In this document: in pieces, positions 36,032 through 44,125 of the stretch
Numbering within the stretch: the stretch's first letter is position 1
How the letters are laid out: each line of letters starts with the position of its first letter
Assembly (NCBI GenBank): GCA_910583925.1
Contig: CAJTZJ010000001.1
Coordinates: 1 to 64,000, forward strand
DNA length: 64,000 nt
Source of the DNA: an uncultured Eubacterium sp.
Lineage (GTDB): Bacteria; Bacillota; Clostridia; Oscillospirales; Acutalibacteraceae
Direction of reading: 5' to 3'
Program-made: the position numbers and the translations under genes
The notes under the pieces: generated by a model
Databases searched by the model: none
The model's input: the letters and a program-made list of their open reading frames with translations, nothing else
What the model was told of the DNA's origin: nothing

Positions 36032-36052
36032 TTACATACTAAAAGTATGTAA
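36032..36052. promoter_or_regulatory. Palindromic operator upstream of tetR
   Basis: Perfect 9-bp arms (TTACATACT and its complement) around AAA. The core TACATACT-n3-AGTATGTA is the same as in the site at 35303-35327. Confidence 0.82.
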
Positions 36053-36094
36053 ATATCATAGCATAGTATTTTTTCTTTGTCAATGTGAAGTTTT

Positions 36095-36238
36095 TTATTT
36101 GATGTCTTTCTGTTTCATTCCGGAAAATCTTTGTCCCCATTGATTTGCCCATCTTTCGCAATAGAACCAATAATAGGATATATTTTTCCTTTTACGAAGT
36201 CCCTCAACGCTGATAGCCTTTTTTATTTTTTCTCCCAC
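36095..36238 (-). CDS. Possible small aromatic-rich protein (uncertain)
   Basis: A 47-codon frame from GTG 36238 to TAA at 36095, starting VGEKIKKAISVEGLRKRK and then rich in Tyr, Trp and Phe (ISYYWFYCERWANQWGQRF). AGGGA lies about 9 bases upstream. The open frame extends further left without a better start, so it may instead be the tail of a decayed gene. I do not recognise it. The remaining intergenic DNA up to the dinB promoter shows nothing else that I can support. Confidence 0.3.
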   Translation of the reverse strand: MGEKIKKAISVEGLRKRKNISYYWFYCERWANQWGQRFSGMKQKDIK

Positions 36239-36368
36239 ATAAATACATCCCTGATAAAAAAGACGGATACAAGTTATATCTGCCGTTGAAATTCTATTTT
36301 ATTATATGTACAGTATAAGGCGTTTTGTAAATATAATCAAGAATATGTAAAAAAATATGCTTTTGGTA

Positions 36369-36411
36369 TTGACATTTTATTCGTTTAGCTATATAATAAA
36401 ACAAATGTTCG
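36369..36411 (+). promoter_or_regulatory. Consensus promoter of dinB with a LexA-like box
   Basis: TTGACA (36369-36374), 17 bases, TATAAT (36392-36397), a perfect sigma-A promoter. Immediately downstream, 36398-36411 reads AAAACAAATGTTCG, matching 12 of 14 positions of a Gram-positive SOS box of the form CGAAC-n4-GTTCG. A strong promoter blocked by LexA near +1 is the expected layout for an SOS-induced polymerase. Confidence 0.7.
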
Positions 36412-36437
36412 ACTAACAACGAAATAAGGTGATTTGG

Positions 36438-37685
36438 ATGGAAAGAACGATTCTTCATATAGACTGTAATAAATTTTATGCTTCCGTTGAATGTCTGCAC
36501 AGACCTGAAATAAGAAATAAGCCGGTAGTTGTAGGCGGCAGTGAGAAGTCACGCCATGGTATCGTTTTAACTAAAAATGAAATCGCATCAAAATACGGAG
36601 TTAAAACGGCAGAGCCTTTGTGGCAGGCAAGGAATAAATGCCCGGATTTAGTTGTTGTTCCTCCGAATTTTCCGCTTTATGTCCGCTTTTCAAATATGGC
36701 AAAAAACATTTATAAGGATTATTCGGATTATATTGAGCCTTTTGGTCTTGATGAAAACTGGGTTGATGTTACGGGAGATAAACGAACAGGAAAGGTAATT
36801 GCAGAGGAGATCCGGAAAAGAATTAAAGAGGAACTGGGAATAACGGTAAGCATCGGTGTTTCATGGAATAAAATTTTTGCAAAATTTGGTTCCGATTATA
36901 AAAAACCTGATGCCGTAACGGTTATAGACAGAAATAATTATAAGGATATTGTTTGGAAAAGTCCGTGCAGTGATTTGCTTTTTGTTGGACCTGCAACAAC
37001 GAAAAAACTTAATTTTTATGGTATTTATACGATTGGCGATCTTGCTGCAGCGAATAAAAGCTTCTTAACATCTGTTTTTGGAAAGAATGGAGAAATACTT
37101 TACAGCTTTTCCAATGGACTTGATGCTACACCGGTTCGGCATATTGATGATATTCAGGCGGTTAAAAGTGTTGGAAATTCAACTACTACACCTCGTGATA
37201 TGGTAAATAACAGTGATGTTAAAACAGTGTTTACAGTGTTGGGGGAAAGTGTTGCACGCCGTATGAGAGAAATTGGTGTAAAGGGAAAAACCATTACGAT
37301 AACACTGCGTGATAAAAATCTGTATCACTTTACAAGACAGGGGCAGCTGCAGGCTCATTCCGATGTTTCGTCCGAAATTATCAATATGGCAATGAAGATT
37401 TTTCTTGAAAACTATAATTGGAAAAATCCGCTGCGCAGTATCGGTATTGCTGTGTCTGATTTTGATATTGATGAAACTGTGCAGTTTGATTTGGCCCATT
37501 CTGTTGAAAAAAGAGAAAAGCTTGAAAGGCTCGAAAAGGCGGTTGATGATGTAAGGCGAAGATTCGGAAGCTATGCAATTCAAAGAGCCTCGCTTCTTGC
37601 CGATACGGGGCTCAGCCATTTTAATCCCCATGATGATCATACAATTCATCCAATAGGATATTTTAAGGAATTTAAAGAAAGGTAG
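36438..37685 (+). CDS. dinB: DNA polymerase IV (Y-family)
   Basis: A 415-residue translesion polymerase. Palm motifs are ILHIDCNKFYASVE and FGLDENWVDVTG, with the catalytic acidic residues present; the finger region has KNEIASKYGVKTAEP. The helix-hairpin-helix is near LLFVGPATTKKLNFYGI and the little-finger domain fills the C-terminal third. ATG 36438 is preceded by AAGGTGAT. No clear clamp-binding motif is seen at the extreme C-terminus (PIGYFKEFKER). Confidence 0.93.
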   Translation: MERTILHIDCNKFYASVECLHRPEIRNKPVVVGGSEKSRHGIVLTKNEIASKYGVKTAEPLWQARNKCPDLVVVPPNFPLYVRFSNMAKNIYKDYSDYIEPFGLDENWVDVTGDKRTGKVIAEEIRKRIKEELGITVSIGVSWNKIFAKFGSDYKKPDAVTVIDRNNYKDIVWKSPCSDLLFVGPATTKKLNFYGIYTIGDLAAANKSFLTSVFGKNGEILYSFSNGLDATPVRHIDDIQAVKSVGNSTTTPRDMVNNSDVKTVFTVLGESVARRMREIGVKGKTITITLRDKNLYHFTRQGQLQAHSDVSSEIINMAMKIFLENYNWKNPLRSIGIAVSDFDIDETVQFDLAHSVEKREKLERLEKAVDDVRRRFGSYAIQRASLLADTGLSHFNPHDDHTIHPIGYFKEFKER

Positions 37686-37695
37686 AAGATAAACG

Positions 37696-37926
37696 ATGAA
37701 AAGTTATGTTGAGGTTACTGCTGTTTTTGACAAAGAGGGTGTAATAACTCCGATTGCTGTTAAAATTGATGATGAAAAGTTTGAGGTTGACAGAGTTATG
37801 GATATTCGTCCTGCTGCTTCGCTTAAATCGGGCGGTGCAGGAATTCGCTATAAATGCAGAATAGAGGGCAGGGAAACTTATCTTTTTCTTGAGGAAACTC
37901 GATGGTTTTTGGAGCTTGTTGAGTAG
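37696..37926 (+). CDS. Small DinB-linked protein of unknown function
   Basis: A 76-residue protein, MKSYVEVTAVFDKEGVITPI at the start and ending GRETYLFLEETRWFLELVE, predicted mostly beta. It lies 10 bases after dinB and probably shares its transcript. Small beta proteins with a similar RYxxRVxG-x-WFLE layout follow Y-family polymerase genes in other bacteria (DUF6504-like), so a role beside DinB is plausible but unproven. Confidence 0.7.
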   Translation: MKSYVEVTAVFDKEGVITPIAVKIDDEKFEVDRVMDIRPAASLKSGGAGIRYKCRIEGRETYLFLEETRWFLELVE

Positions 37927-37947
37927 TAATTTTGTTTAATAGTAATA

Positions 37948-37976
37948 TTGCAAAATAAGTTGAAAAGTGATAAAAT
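37948..37976 (+). promoter_or_regulatory. Sigma-A promoter of the aminotransferase gene
   Basis: TTGCAA (37948-37953), 17 bases, TAAAAT (37971-37976), 34 bases before the ATG. Confidence 0.6.
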
Positions 37977-38009
37977 ACTTCCATTAAATTTTTAACGGAG
38001 GATAATTAT

Positions 38010-39269
38010 ATGGCAAAACTTTATACCGAAATGTCTGCTGATGAATTAAAGGCAGAACAAAAAGTTCTTGAAAATCGCTATAATGATTTCAAAGCAAAAA
38101 ATTTAAAGCTTGATATGAGCAGAGGTAAGCCGGGCGCTGATCAGCTTGATTTATCAGATGCTATGAATACGGTTGACAGCTATATATCTGATGGTGTTGA
38201 TATCAGAAACTATGGAATTATGGATGGTATTCCAAGCTGTAAAAAGCTTTTTGCCGATTTAATGGGTGTAGAGCCGAAAAATGTGATTGTCGGTCCTAAT
38301 GCAAGCTTAACCCTTATGTTTGATTATATCAGCCAGTGCTTTACGCATGGTGCAGGCGATACACCTTGGTGCAAGCTTGATGACATAAAATTCCTTTGCC
38401 CTGTTCCGGGTTATGACCGTCATTTTACAATTCTTGAGCATTTCGGAATTAAAATGATTAATGTTGAAATGCAGGCTGATGGTCCTGATATGGATGCTAT
38501 TGAAGAATATATCAAGGATGAAAGTGTTAAAGGTATGTTTTGCGTTCCTAAATATTCAAATCCGCAGGGTATTACTTTCAGTGATGATGTTGTTAAACGT
38601 ATTGCTGCATTAAAGCCTGCAGCAAAGGATTTCAGAATTATATGGGATAATGCTTATTGCATCCATGATTTGGATGATAACGGTGATGAGCTTCTGAATA
38701 TTTTTGATGTATTACCTCAGTTTGGAAATGAGGATATGGTTATTGAGGTTTGCTCAACATCTAAAATTACTTTCCCGGGAGCCGGTGTTTCTGCTCTTAT
38801 TGCAAGCGATAATAATATTGCGGCAATTAAAAAGCGTCTGAATGCGCAGACAATCAGCTACGATAAAATGAATCAGCATCGTCATGTTGAATTTTTCAAG
38901 AATGCAGACGGTGTAAAGGCTCATATGAAAAAGCATGCTGCCATTCTTAAGCCGAAATTTGATATTGTTCTTAAGCACCTTGATGATGAGCTTTCAGGCA
39001 AGGGAATTGCGGAATGGTTTAATCCGAAAGGCGGCTATTTCATCAGTCTTGATGTTATGAATGGCTGTGCAAAAAGAGTCGGTGAGCTTTGCAGGGAAGC
39101 AGGTGTTGTTTTAACCTCTGTCGGTGCAACATATCCTTACGGTATTGATAATAATGACAGCAATATCCGCATTGCTCCCAGCTTTCCGCCTGTTGCTGAG
39201 CTTGATCTTGCGGCAGAGCTTCTTTGTATCTGTGTTCAGCTTGCATGTATTGAAAAGCTTATCGGATAA
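38010..39269 (+). CDS. PLP-dependent aminotransferase, aspartate type (Aminotran_MocR-like)
   Basis: A 419-residue fold-type I aminotransferase. LDMSRGKPGADQLDLS at the start, GPNASLTLMFDYI, KYSNPQGITF, WDNAYCIHDL and the lysine in CSTSKITFPGAG (Schiff base) are visible. These features fit the PF12897 type aspartate aminotransferases rather than the MocR regulators, since no helix-turn-helix is present. It probably interconverts aspartate and oxaloacetate. AACGGAGG precedes the ATG. Confidence 0.88.
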   Translation: MAKLYTEMSADELKAEQKVLENRYNDFKAKNLKLDMSRGKPGADQLDLSDAMNTVDSYISDGVDIRNYGIMDGIPSCKKLFADLMGVEPKNVIVGPNASLTLMFDYISQCFTHGAGDTPWCKLDDIKFLCPVPGYDRHFTILEHFGIKMINVEMQADGPDMDAIEEYIKDESVKGMFCVPKYSNPQGITFSDDVVKRIAALKPAAKDFRIIWDNAYCIHDLDDNGDELLNIFDVLPQFGNEDMVIEVCSTSKITFPGAGVSALIASDNNIAAIKKRLNAQTISYDKMNQHRHVEFFKNADGVKAHMKKHAAILKPKFDIVLKHLDDELSGKGIAEWFNPKGGYFISLDVMNGCAKRVGELCREAGVVLTSVGATYPYGIDNNDSNIRIAPSFPPVAELDLAAELLCICVQLACIEKLIG

Positions 39270-39272
39270 TTT

Positions 39273-40157
39273 ATGAATAAGCAAATCGGTAATAAAACCA
39301 AGGGTGTAATTTATATTCTGCTTTCCGCTGTCTTTTTTACGGGTATGAATACTTTTGTAAGGCTTTCGGGCGATGTTCCTACCTTTCAAAAAGTGTTTTT
39401 CAGAAATTTTGTTGCAATGTTTTTTGCACTTTTTGCCCTTATCAAAGCCGGAGAAAGCATAAAGCCTGCAAAAGGCTGCTTAAAATATCATATACTTCGT
39501 TCTGTTATAGGGCTTGCCGGTGTTTTCGGGAATTTCTATGCAATTGATAAAATAGAGCTTTCCGACGCATCAATGCTTAATAAAATGAGTCCGTTTTTTG
39601 CACTGATTTTTTCCGCTTTATTTATTAAAGAAAAAGTAAAGCCCAAGCAGGCAATAGCGATTGCCATTGCCTTTATAGGCGCATTGTTTATAATAAAGCC
39701 AACCTTTGGAAACGAAAATATTATTGCTTCAATGGCAGGCTTTATCGGCGGTATGTGTGCCGGTGCGGCGTATACCTGTGTTCGTCAGCTTGGAATAATG
39801 GGCGAAAACGGCAAGCTTATTGTCTTTCTTTTCTCTGCCTTTTCAAGCCTTGTAACAGCTCCATATCTTATCTTTGACTATCATCCTATGGCGCCTTGGC
39901 AGTGGGCTGCACTTCTTATGGCAGGTCTTTGTGCTGCAGGAGGTCAGTTTTCCATTACAGCTGCCTATACGCATGCACCAAGCAGGGAAATTTCTGTTTA
40001 TGACTATTCACAGGTAGTTTTTGCTGCAATCGTTGGCTTTTTTGCTTTTGGGGATATTCCTGATTTATGGTCTTTTGTGGGTTATTTTGTTATTTGTGCA
40101 ATGGCTGTATGGATGTTCTTATACAACAACAGGAATTTGCTTCATAAAAAGACTTGA
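39273..40157 (+). CDS. EamA/DMT-family transporter
   Basis: A 294-residue membrane protein with about 10 hydrophobic helices in two EamA repeats (GVIYILLSAVFFTGMNTFVRL; FIGGMCAGAAYTCVRQLGI). FNYxxI-like signatures such as AIDKIELSDASMLNKMSPFFALIFS are typical of the drug/metabolite exporter group. The substrate is unknown. It starts 3 bases after the aminotransferase stop, so it may export a related amino acid. Confidence 0.87.
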   Translation: MNKQIGNKTKGVIYILLSAVFFTGMNTFVRLSGDVPTFQKVFFRNFVAMFFALFALIKAGESIKPAKGCLKYHILRSVIGLAGVFGNFYAIDKIELSDASMLNKMSPFFALIFSALFIKEKVKPKQAIAIAIAFIGALFIIKPTFGNENIIASMAGFIGGMCAGAAYTCVRQLGIMGENGKLIVFLFSAFSSLVTAPYLIFDYHPMAPWQWAALLMAGLCAAGGQFSITAAYTHAPSREISVYDYSQVVFAAIVGFFAFGDIPDLWSFVGYFVICAMAVWMFLYNNRNLLHKKT

Positions 40158-40160
40158 TTT

Positions 40161-40218
40161 GCTCAATATATTGTGTAAAGTAAAAACACTTGCATTTCTC
40201 TATATATTGTGCTACAAT
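40161..40218 (+). promoter_or_regulatory. nrdR promoter with NrdR-like boxes
   Basis: The promoter is TTGCAT (40190-40195), 17 bases, TACAAT (40213-40218). Two CWATATATWG cores are present: CAATATATTG at 40164-40173 (full site 40161-40176) and CTATATATTG at 40200-40209, the latter between -35 and -10. A third imperfect copy (CAATATATAC) begins at 40215. They suggest that NrdR represses its own gene. The box spacing of 36 bp is wider than the roughly 31 bp usually seen. Confidence 0.6.
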
Positions 40219-40253
40219 ATATACTATGAGAAATCTTGAAGGGGGTTTTTATT

Positions 40254-40697
40254 ATGAGGTGTCCGTTTTGCGGATATGAAGAAAGCAAGGTTATTGATTC
40301 CCGTCCTACTGATGAGAATGAGCGTATTCGCCGCCGCAGAGAATGTATTCAATGTTCAAAGCGCTTTACAACCTATGAAACGATAGAGGATGTGCCTATT
40401 CTTGTTATCAAAAAGGATAGAAGCAGGGAAGTGTTTGACCGTACAAAGGTTTTAAAAGGTATGCTTCGCGCATGTGAAAAAAGACCTGTTAATGTTGCTG
40501 AACTTGAGAATGCAATTTCAGAAATAGAAACTACTCTTCAAAGTGCAACGGACAGGGAGGTAACGAGTGTTCGTATCGGTGAGCTTATTATGGAAAAGCT
40601 TCGTGAAATAGATGAGGTTGCTTATGTTCGTTTTGCCTCAGTTTACAGAGAGTTTGATTCTGCATCTTCATTTATTGAGGAAATATCAAAGCTTTAA
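40254..40697 (+). CDS. nrdR: Transcriptional repressor NrdR
   Basis: A 147-residue regulator of ribonucleotide reductase genes. The N-terminal zinc ribbon (MRCPFCGYEESKV, ECIQCSKRFTTYE) is followed by an ATP-cone (VIKKDRSREVFDRTKVLKGMLRACEKRPV) that senses ATP/dATP. ATG 40254 follows GAAGGGGG; an upstream in-frame codon at 40236 is inside the ribosome binding region. No nrd genes are in the window. Confidence 0.96.
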   Translation: MRCPFCGYEESKVIDSRPTDENERIRRRRECIQCSKRFTTYETIEDVPILVIKKDRSREVFDRTKVLKGMLRACEKRPVNVAELENAISEIETTLQSATDREVTSVRIGELIMEKLREIDEVAYVRFASVYREFDSASSFIEEISKL

Positions 40698-40705
40698 AAA
40701 ATTTT

Positions 40706-40738
40706 AAACCGAAAGGATTTTGCCTTTCGGTTTTTTTT
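40706..40738 (+). terminator. Rho-independent terminator after nrdR
   Basis: An 11-bp stem (40706-40716 with 40723-40733) and a T8 run. Confidence 0.92.
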
Positions 40739-40752
40739 GATTGATACCAATG

Positions 40753-40783
40753 AAAAAAGCAGTGTTATGAACACTGCTTTTTA
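40753..40783 (-). terminator. Terminator of the glycosyltransferase gene
   Basis: An 11-bp stem (40755-40765 with 40771-40781) with poly-A on the left and poly-T on the right, so it works in both directions. It overlaps the minus-strand stop codon. Confidence 0.85.
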
Positions 40784-41980
40784 ATATTTATATTCCTCGT
40801 TGCTGTGATTATCGGAAAAGAATTTATTTATAACCACTTCATATCGTTCAAATGCCTTTTTTACAGCTTCATCCCAGCTTATATAAATCGTATTCTGTGC
40901 TTCTTTTCCGACATCCTTCAGAAGCTTTTTGTTATCCATTATTTCCAAAAGCTTATCAGCAATGCTTTGTGCGTTTTCCTGACAGAAAAATCCTGTCTTT
41001 CCGTTTTCAATGCCCTCTGCCGCACATGAGTTTTCAACAAGCAAAGCAGGTGTTCCGCAGGACGCTGCCTCCCGGACAACAAGCCCGTTTGTATCGAAGG
41101 TGGATGGAAAAATAAGCAAATCAGATGCTGCATAATACTGCTGAATAAGCTCTCTGTTAAGTATTTTTCCTGTCCAAATTATCTTGTCTGAAATTCCAAG
41201 AAGCTTATATCTTAGCTTTATTGCCTTTTCATCGGCTCCAAAGCCAAGCATAATCAGTCTGAAATCCTTTCCGTTATCTTTAAGGATTCTGCACGCTTCA
41301 AGGATGAACTGAATGTTTTTATACCATATCATTCTTCCTGTGTAGATGAAAACAGGGATATTTTTCGGAATGGAATGCGTATCCTTTATTTTGTCAATTA
41401 TATCCTGCGGTATTTCAGCTTTAGGCATATCGCATCCGTTCGGCATAACAATGTAATCGCCTGTATATCCTATATTTCTCAGGCTTTCGGCAGAGCCTTC
41501 ACTGGTTACCCAAACCTCATCTGCTGCTTCAACATTTCTTTTAATAAAGCGTTTTGCAAAAGCTTTGGCTTTTTTTGTAGGCACTCTTTTGTCTATATCA
41601 TATTCATATTTTGTGTGATATGTAAGAACGGTTGGTATTCTTTTTTTTCTGTTAACCAGCCTGAAATAATAGCTGGTAGCAAGCGGAGCATGGCTGTGAA
41701 GCAAATCAAAATTACGATTTATAATATCATAGCTTAGAGATTCTTTAAAGGGCCATCCAATGCTGTATCCCTCTTTACTCGGTACCCACCAGCTTTTGTA
41801 TCTGAAAATCTCATATGGATATTTTTGGTCTTGCTGATTTGGGTTTTTAGGTGTAATTATAATTGCTTCGCAGTGATGTTTGTTTAAAACATCTGCGTAA
41901 CTCTGAGCAACATTGCTGATTCCGTCTGTAGTAGGAGGAAACGCATCGGTTCCTATTGCAATTTTGTATTTTCTTTTCAT
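40781..41980 (-). CDS. GT4-family glycosyltransferase
   Basis: A 399-residue GT-B glycosyltransferase. The N-terminal Rossmann half starts YKIAIGTDAFPPTTDGISNVAQS, and the C-terminal donor site has FIYTGRMIWYKNIQFILEA and REAASCGTPALLVENSCAAEGI with the E-x7-E motif. Close families make glycolipids such as diglucosyl-diacylglycerol or phosphatidylinositol mannoside-like lipids. ATG at 41980 follows GAGGGGAA; an upstream in-frame ATG at 42025 is less likely. It is the only gene on this strand in the region. Confidence 0.88.
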   Translation of the reverse strand: MKRKYKIAIGTDAFPPTTDGISNVAQSYADVLNKHHCEAIIITPKNPNQQDQKYPYEIFRYKSWWVPSKEGYSIGWPFKESLSYDIINRNFDLLHSHAPLATSYYFRLVNRKKRIPTVLTYHTKYEYDIDKRVPTKKAKAFAKRFIKRNVEAADEVWVTSEGSAESLRNIGYTGDYIVMPNGCDMPKAEIPQDIIDKIKDTHSIPKNIPVFIYTGRMIWYKNIQFILEACRILKDNGKDFRLIMLGFGADEKAIKLRYKLLGISDKIIWTGKILNRELIQQYYAASDLLIFPSTFDTNGLVVREAASCGTPALLVENSCAAEGIENGKTGFFCQENAQSIADKLLEIMDNKKLLKDVGKEAQNTIYISWDEAVKKAFERYEVVINKFFSDNHSNEEYKY

Positions 41981-42015
41981 AAATTCCCCTCGGAAAGTGT
42001 AATTATTCACTCTAA

Positions 42016-42044
42016 TATATAGCATATTTTTTTCCTGTTGTAAA
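42016..42044 (-). promoter_or_regulatory. Promoter of the glycosyltransferase gene
   Basis: On the minus strand, TTTACA (42044-42039), 17 bases, TATATA (42021-42016), 35 bases before the start codon. Confidence 0.5.
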
Positions 42045-42094
42045 TCTTTGATTTAAATATTCACAATAAGTTTATAAAAACTGCTTTTTAAATA

Positions 42095-42124
42095 TTGCAA
42101 TTCGCTGTTATTTTATTATATAAT
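42095..42124 (+). promoter_or_regulatory. Promoter of hprK
   Basis: TTGCAA (42095-42100), 18 bases, TATAAT (42119-42124), then AGGAGG and the hprK ATG. Confidence 0.6.
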
Positions 42125-42153
42125 AAAGGTGTATAATTTTAGGAGGTAATGAA

Positions 42154-43119
42154 ATGGATGCAGGTTATTCCGTTTCTCTTCAGAAGATAATAGATTCTCA
42201 TTCTCTTGAAATAATTTATCTTCCAAAAGCTGCAAACGATATTTTAATAACAACCAATGAAATAAACCGCCCGGGTATTGTGCTTACAGGCTATACGGAT
42301 TATTTTGATTCCTTAAGACTTCAGATTTTGGGATGGACAGAATTAGGCTTTCTTCAGAAAATGGATAAGGAGGAACGGCAAAAGGCTTTGGGTTATTGGC
42401 TTGCACTTCATCCTGCTGCTGCTGTGATAACAAGAGGTCTTGAAATTCCCGATTATTTTATCAAAGCCTGTGAAGAATATAAAGTGCCTCTTCTTCGCAC
42501 AAAAGAGGAAACATCTCCGTTTCTGGCAACGCTTATCCAGTATCTTAATACAAGTCTTGCTCCGAGAATAACAAGGCATGGCGTTTTTTGTGAGGTGTAC
42601 GGCGAAGGTGTTCTTATTTTAGGTGAAAGCGGAGCCGGTAAATCCGAAACGGCTGTAGAGCTTATTAAAAGAGGACATCGCTTTATTGCCGATGATGCTG
42701 TTGAAATCAGAAAAATTGATGATCACACCTTAATCGGGTCATCTCCTAATAATATAAGGCATTTTATAGAACTGCGCGGTATCGGTATGATAAATGCGCG
42801 CCGTCTTTTCGGTATGGGTGCTGTTAAGGTGTCCGAAAAAATCAATATGGTTATTCAGCTTGAGCCGTGGGATTCAACAAAGGCTTATGATAGGCTTGGA
42901 CTTGATGATACATATACCAAAATTCTTGATGTTAAGGTTCCTGTTTTAACGATTCCCGTTAATCCGGGCAGAAATCTTGCCATTATTATTGAAACTGCTG
43001 CTATGAATAACCGCCAGAAAAAAATGGGATATAATGCGGCAAGGGAGCTTATGGTCGGTCTTGGCATGGAAGATATAAAGCCGGGAGAAACCGAACTGGA
43101 AATATGGAAGAATTCCTGA
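42154..43119 (+). CDS. hprK: HPr kinase/phosphorylase
   Basis: A 321-residue bifunctional enzyme that phosphorylates and dephosphorylates Ser46 of HPr, the input to CcpA carbon catabolite repression. Walker A is GESGAGKSETA, followed by HRFIADDAVEI, the signature ELRGIGMINARRLFG and a C-terminal NPGRNLAIIIETAAMNNRQKKMGYNAA. Full length. The N-terminal regulatory domain occupies residues 1 to about 130. It heads hprK-glcK-murB-rapZ-whiA. Confidence 0.95.
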   Translation: MDAGYSVSLQKIIDSHSLEIIYLPKAANDILITTNEINRPGIVLTGYTDYFDSLRLQILGWTELGFLQKMDKEERQKALGYWLALHPAAAVITRGLEIPDYFIKACEEYKVPLLRTKEETSPFLATLIQYLNTSLAPRITRHGVFCEVYGEGVLILGESGAGKSETAVELIKRGHRFIADDAVEIRKIDDHTLIGSSPNNIRHFIELRGIGMINARRLFGMGAVKVSEKINMVIQLEPWDSTKAYDRLGLDDTYTKILDVKVPVLTIPVNPGRNLAIIIETAAMNNRQKKMGYNAARELMVGLGMEDIKPGETELEIWKNS

Positions 43120-43164
43120 TTTGCCGGCTAATAAAAATATTTTAGAAAATAAAGGAGAAAATTT

Positions 43165-44115
43165 ATGCTTAGTATTGGAATTGATTTAGGGGGAACAAAT
43201 ATTGTTGCCGCTGTTGTAAATGAAGAATATAAAATGCTTGCAACTGCAAAGACCCCGACAAATACACCCAGAAGTGCAGAAGAGATTTTTGATGACATTG
43301 CCAAAGTTTGCTGTGAAGCAATGGAAAAAGCAGGTGTTACGATTGCTGATATATCATCCGTCGGGATGGGAACTCCCGGTACGGTAAATGATGATGGTGT
43401 TATTGAATTTGCAAATAATCTTGGTTTTAATAATGTTCCTGCAAAAGATATGATTAAAGAGCGTCTCGGCGATGTTCCTGTCTTTATTGCAAATGATGCA
43501 AACTGTGCAGCTCTTGGTGAAGCTTATGCAGGATGCGGCCATGGCTCTAAGAATTTTGTTGCCGTAACGCTCGGAACCGGTGTCGGCTCAGGTATTATTG
43601 CGGAAGGTAAGCTTGTAACAGGTGTAAATGCAGCAGGCGGAGAATGCGGACATATGGTAATTATGGTTGACGGCGAGGAGTGTACCTGCGGAAGAAAAGG
43701 CTGCTGGGAAGCATATGCTTCTGCAACGGCACTGATTAATCAGACAAAGGCAGCTATGGCTGAATATCCTGATTCCGTTATGCACAAAATTGCAGCAGAA
43801 GAGGGAAAGGTAAGCGGCAGAACTGCGTTTGATGCTATGAGAAAGGGCGATATCGCAGGTATCAATGTTGTTAATAATTATATCAAGTATGTTGCGTGCG
43901 GTCTTATTAATCTTGTAAATGCTCTTCAGCCTGAAATTATTTGTATAGGCGGCGGTATCTGTAATGAGGGTGATACCCTTATGAAGCCTCTCAGCAAATT
44001 TGTTCAGGCGGAACGATATTCAATTCACAGCAAGATACAAACAAAAATTATGAAAGCAGAGCTTGGTAATGACGCCGGCATTATCGGCGCTGCTCTTCTC
44101 GGTTCAATTAATTAA
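43165..44115 (+). CDS. glcK: ROK-family glucokinase
   Basis: A 316-residue sugar kinase with the ATP site IGIDLGGTNIVAAVV, catalytic IANDANCAALGEA, GTGVGSGII and the ROK zinc site ECTCGRKGCWEAYAS. It probably phosphorylates glucose to glucose 6-phosphate. It has no helix-turn-helix, so it is a kinase and not a ROK repressor. Placed after hprK, linking sugar entry with carbon signalling. Confidence 0.92.
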   Translation: MLSIGIDLGGTNIVAAVVNEEYKMLATAKTPTNTPRSAEEIFDDIAKVCCEAMEKAGVTIADISSVGMGTPGTVNDDGVIEFANNLGFNNVPAKDMIKERLGDVPVFIANDANCAALGEAYAGCGHGSKNFVAVTLGTGVGSGIIAEGKLVTGVNAAGGECGHMVIMVDGEECTCGRKGCWEAYASATALINQTKAAMAEYPDSVMHKIAAEEGKVSGRTAFDAMRKGDIAGINVVNNYIKYVACGLINLVNALQPEIICIGGGICNEGDTLMKPLSKFVQAERYSIHSKIQTKIMKAELGNDAGIIGAALLGSIN

Positions 44116-44125
44116 TGGTGATATT

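Noticed and set aside
37179..37649. 156-residue minus-strand frame
   Set aside because: Antisense shadow of dinB with no ribosome binding site or family motif.
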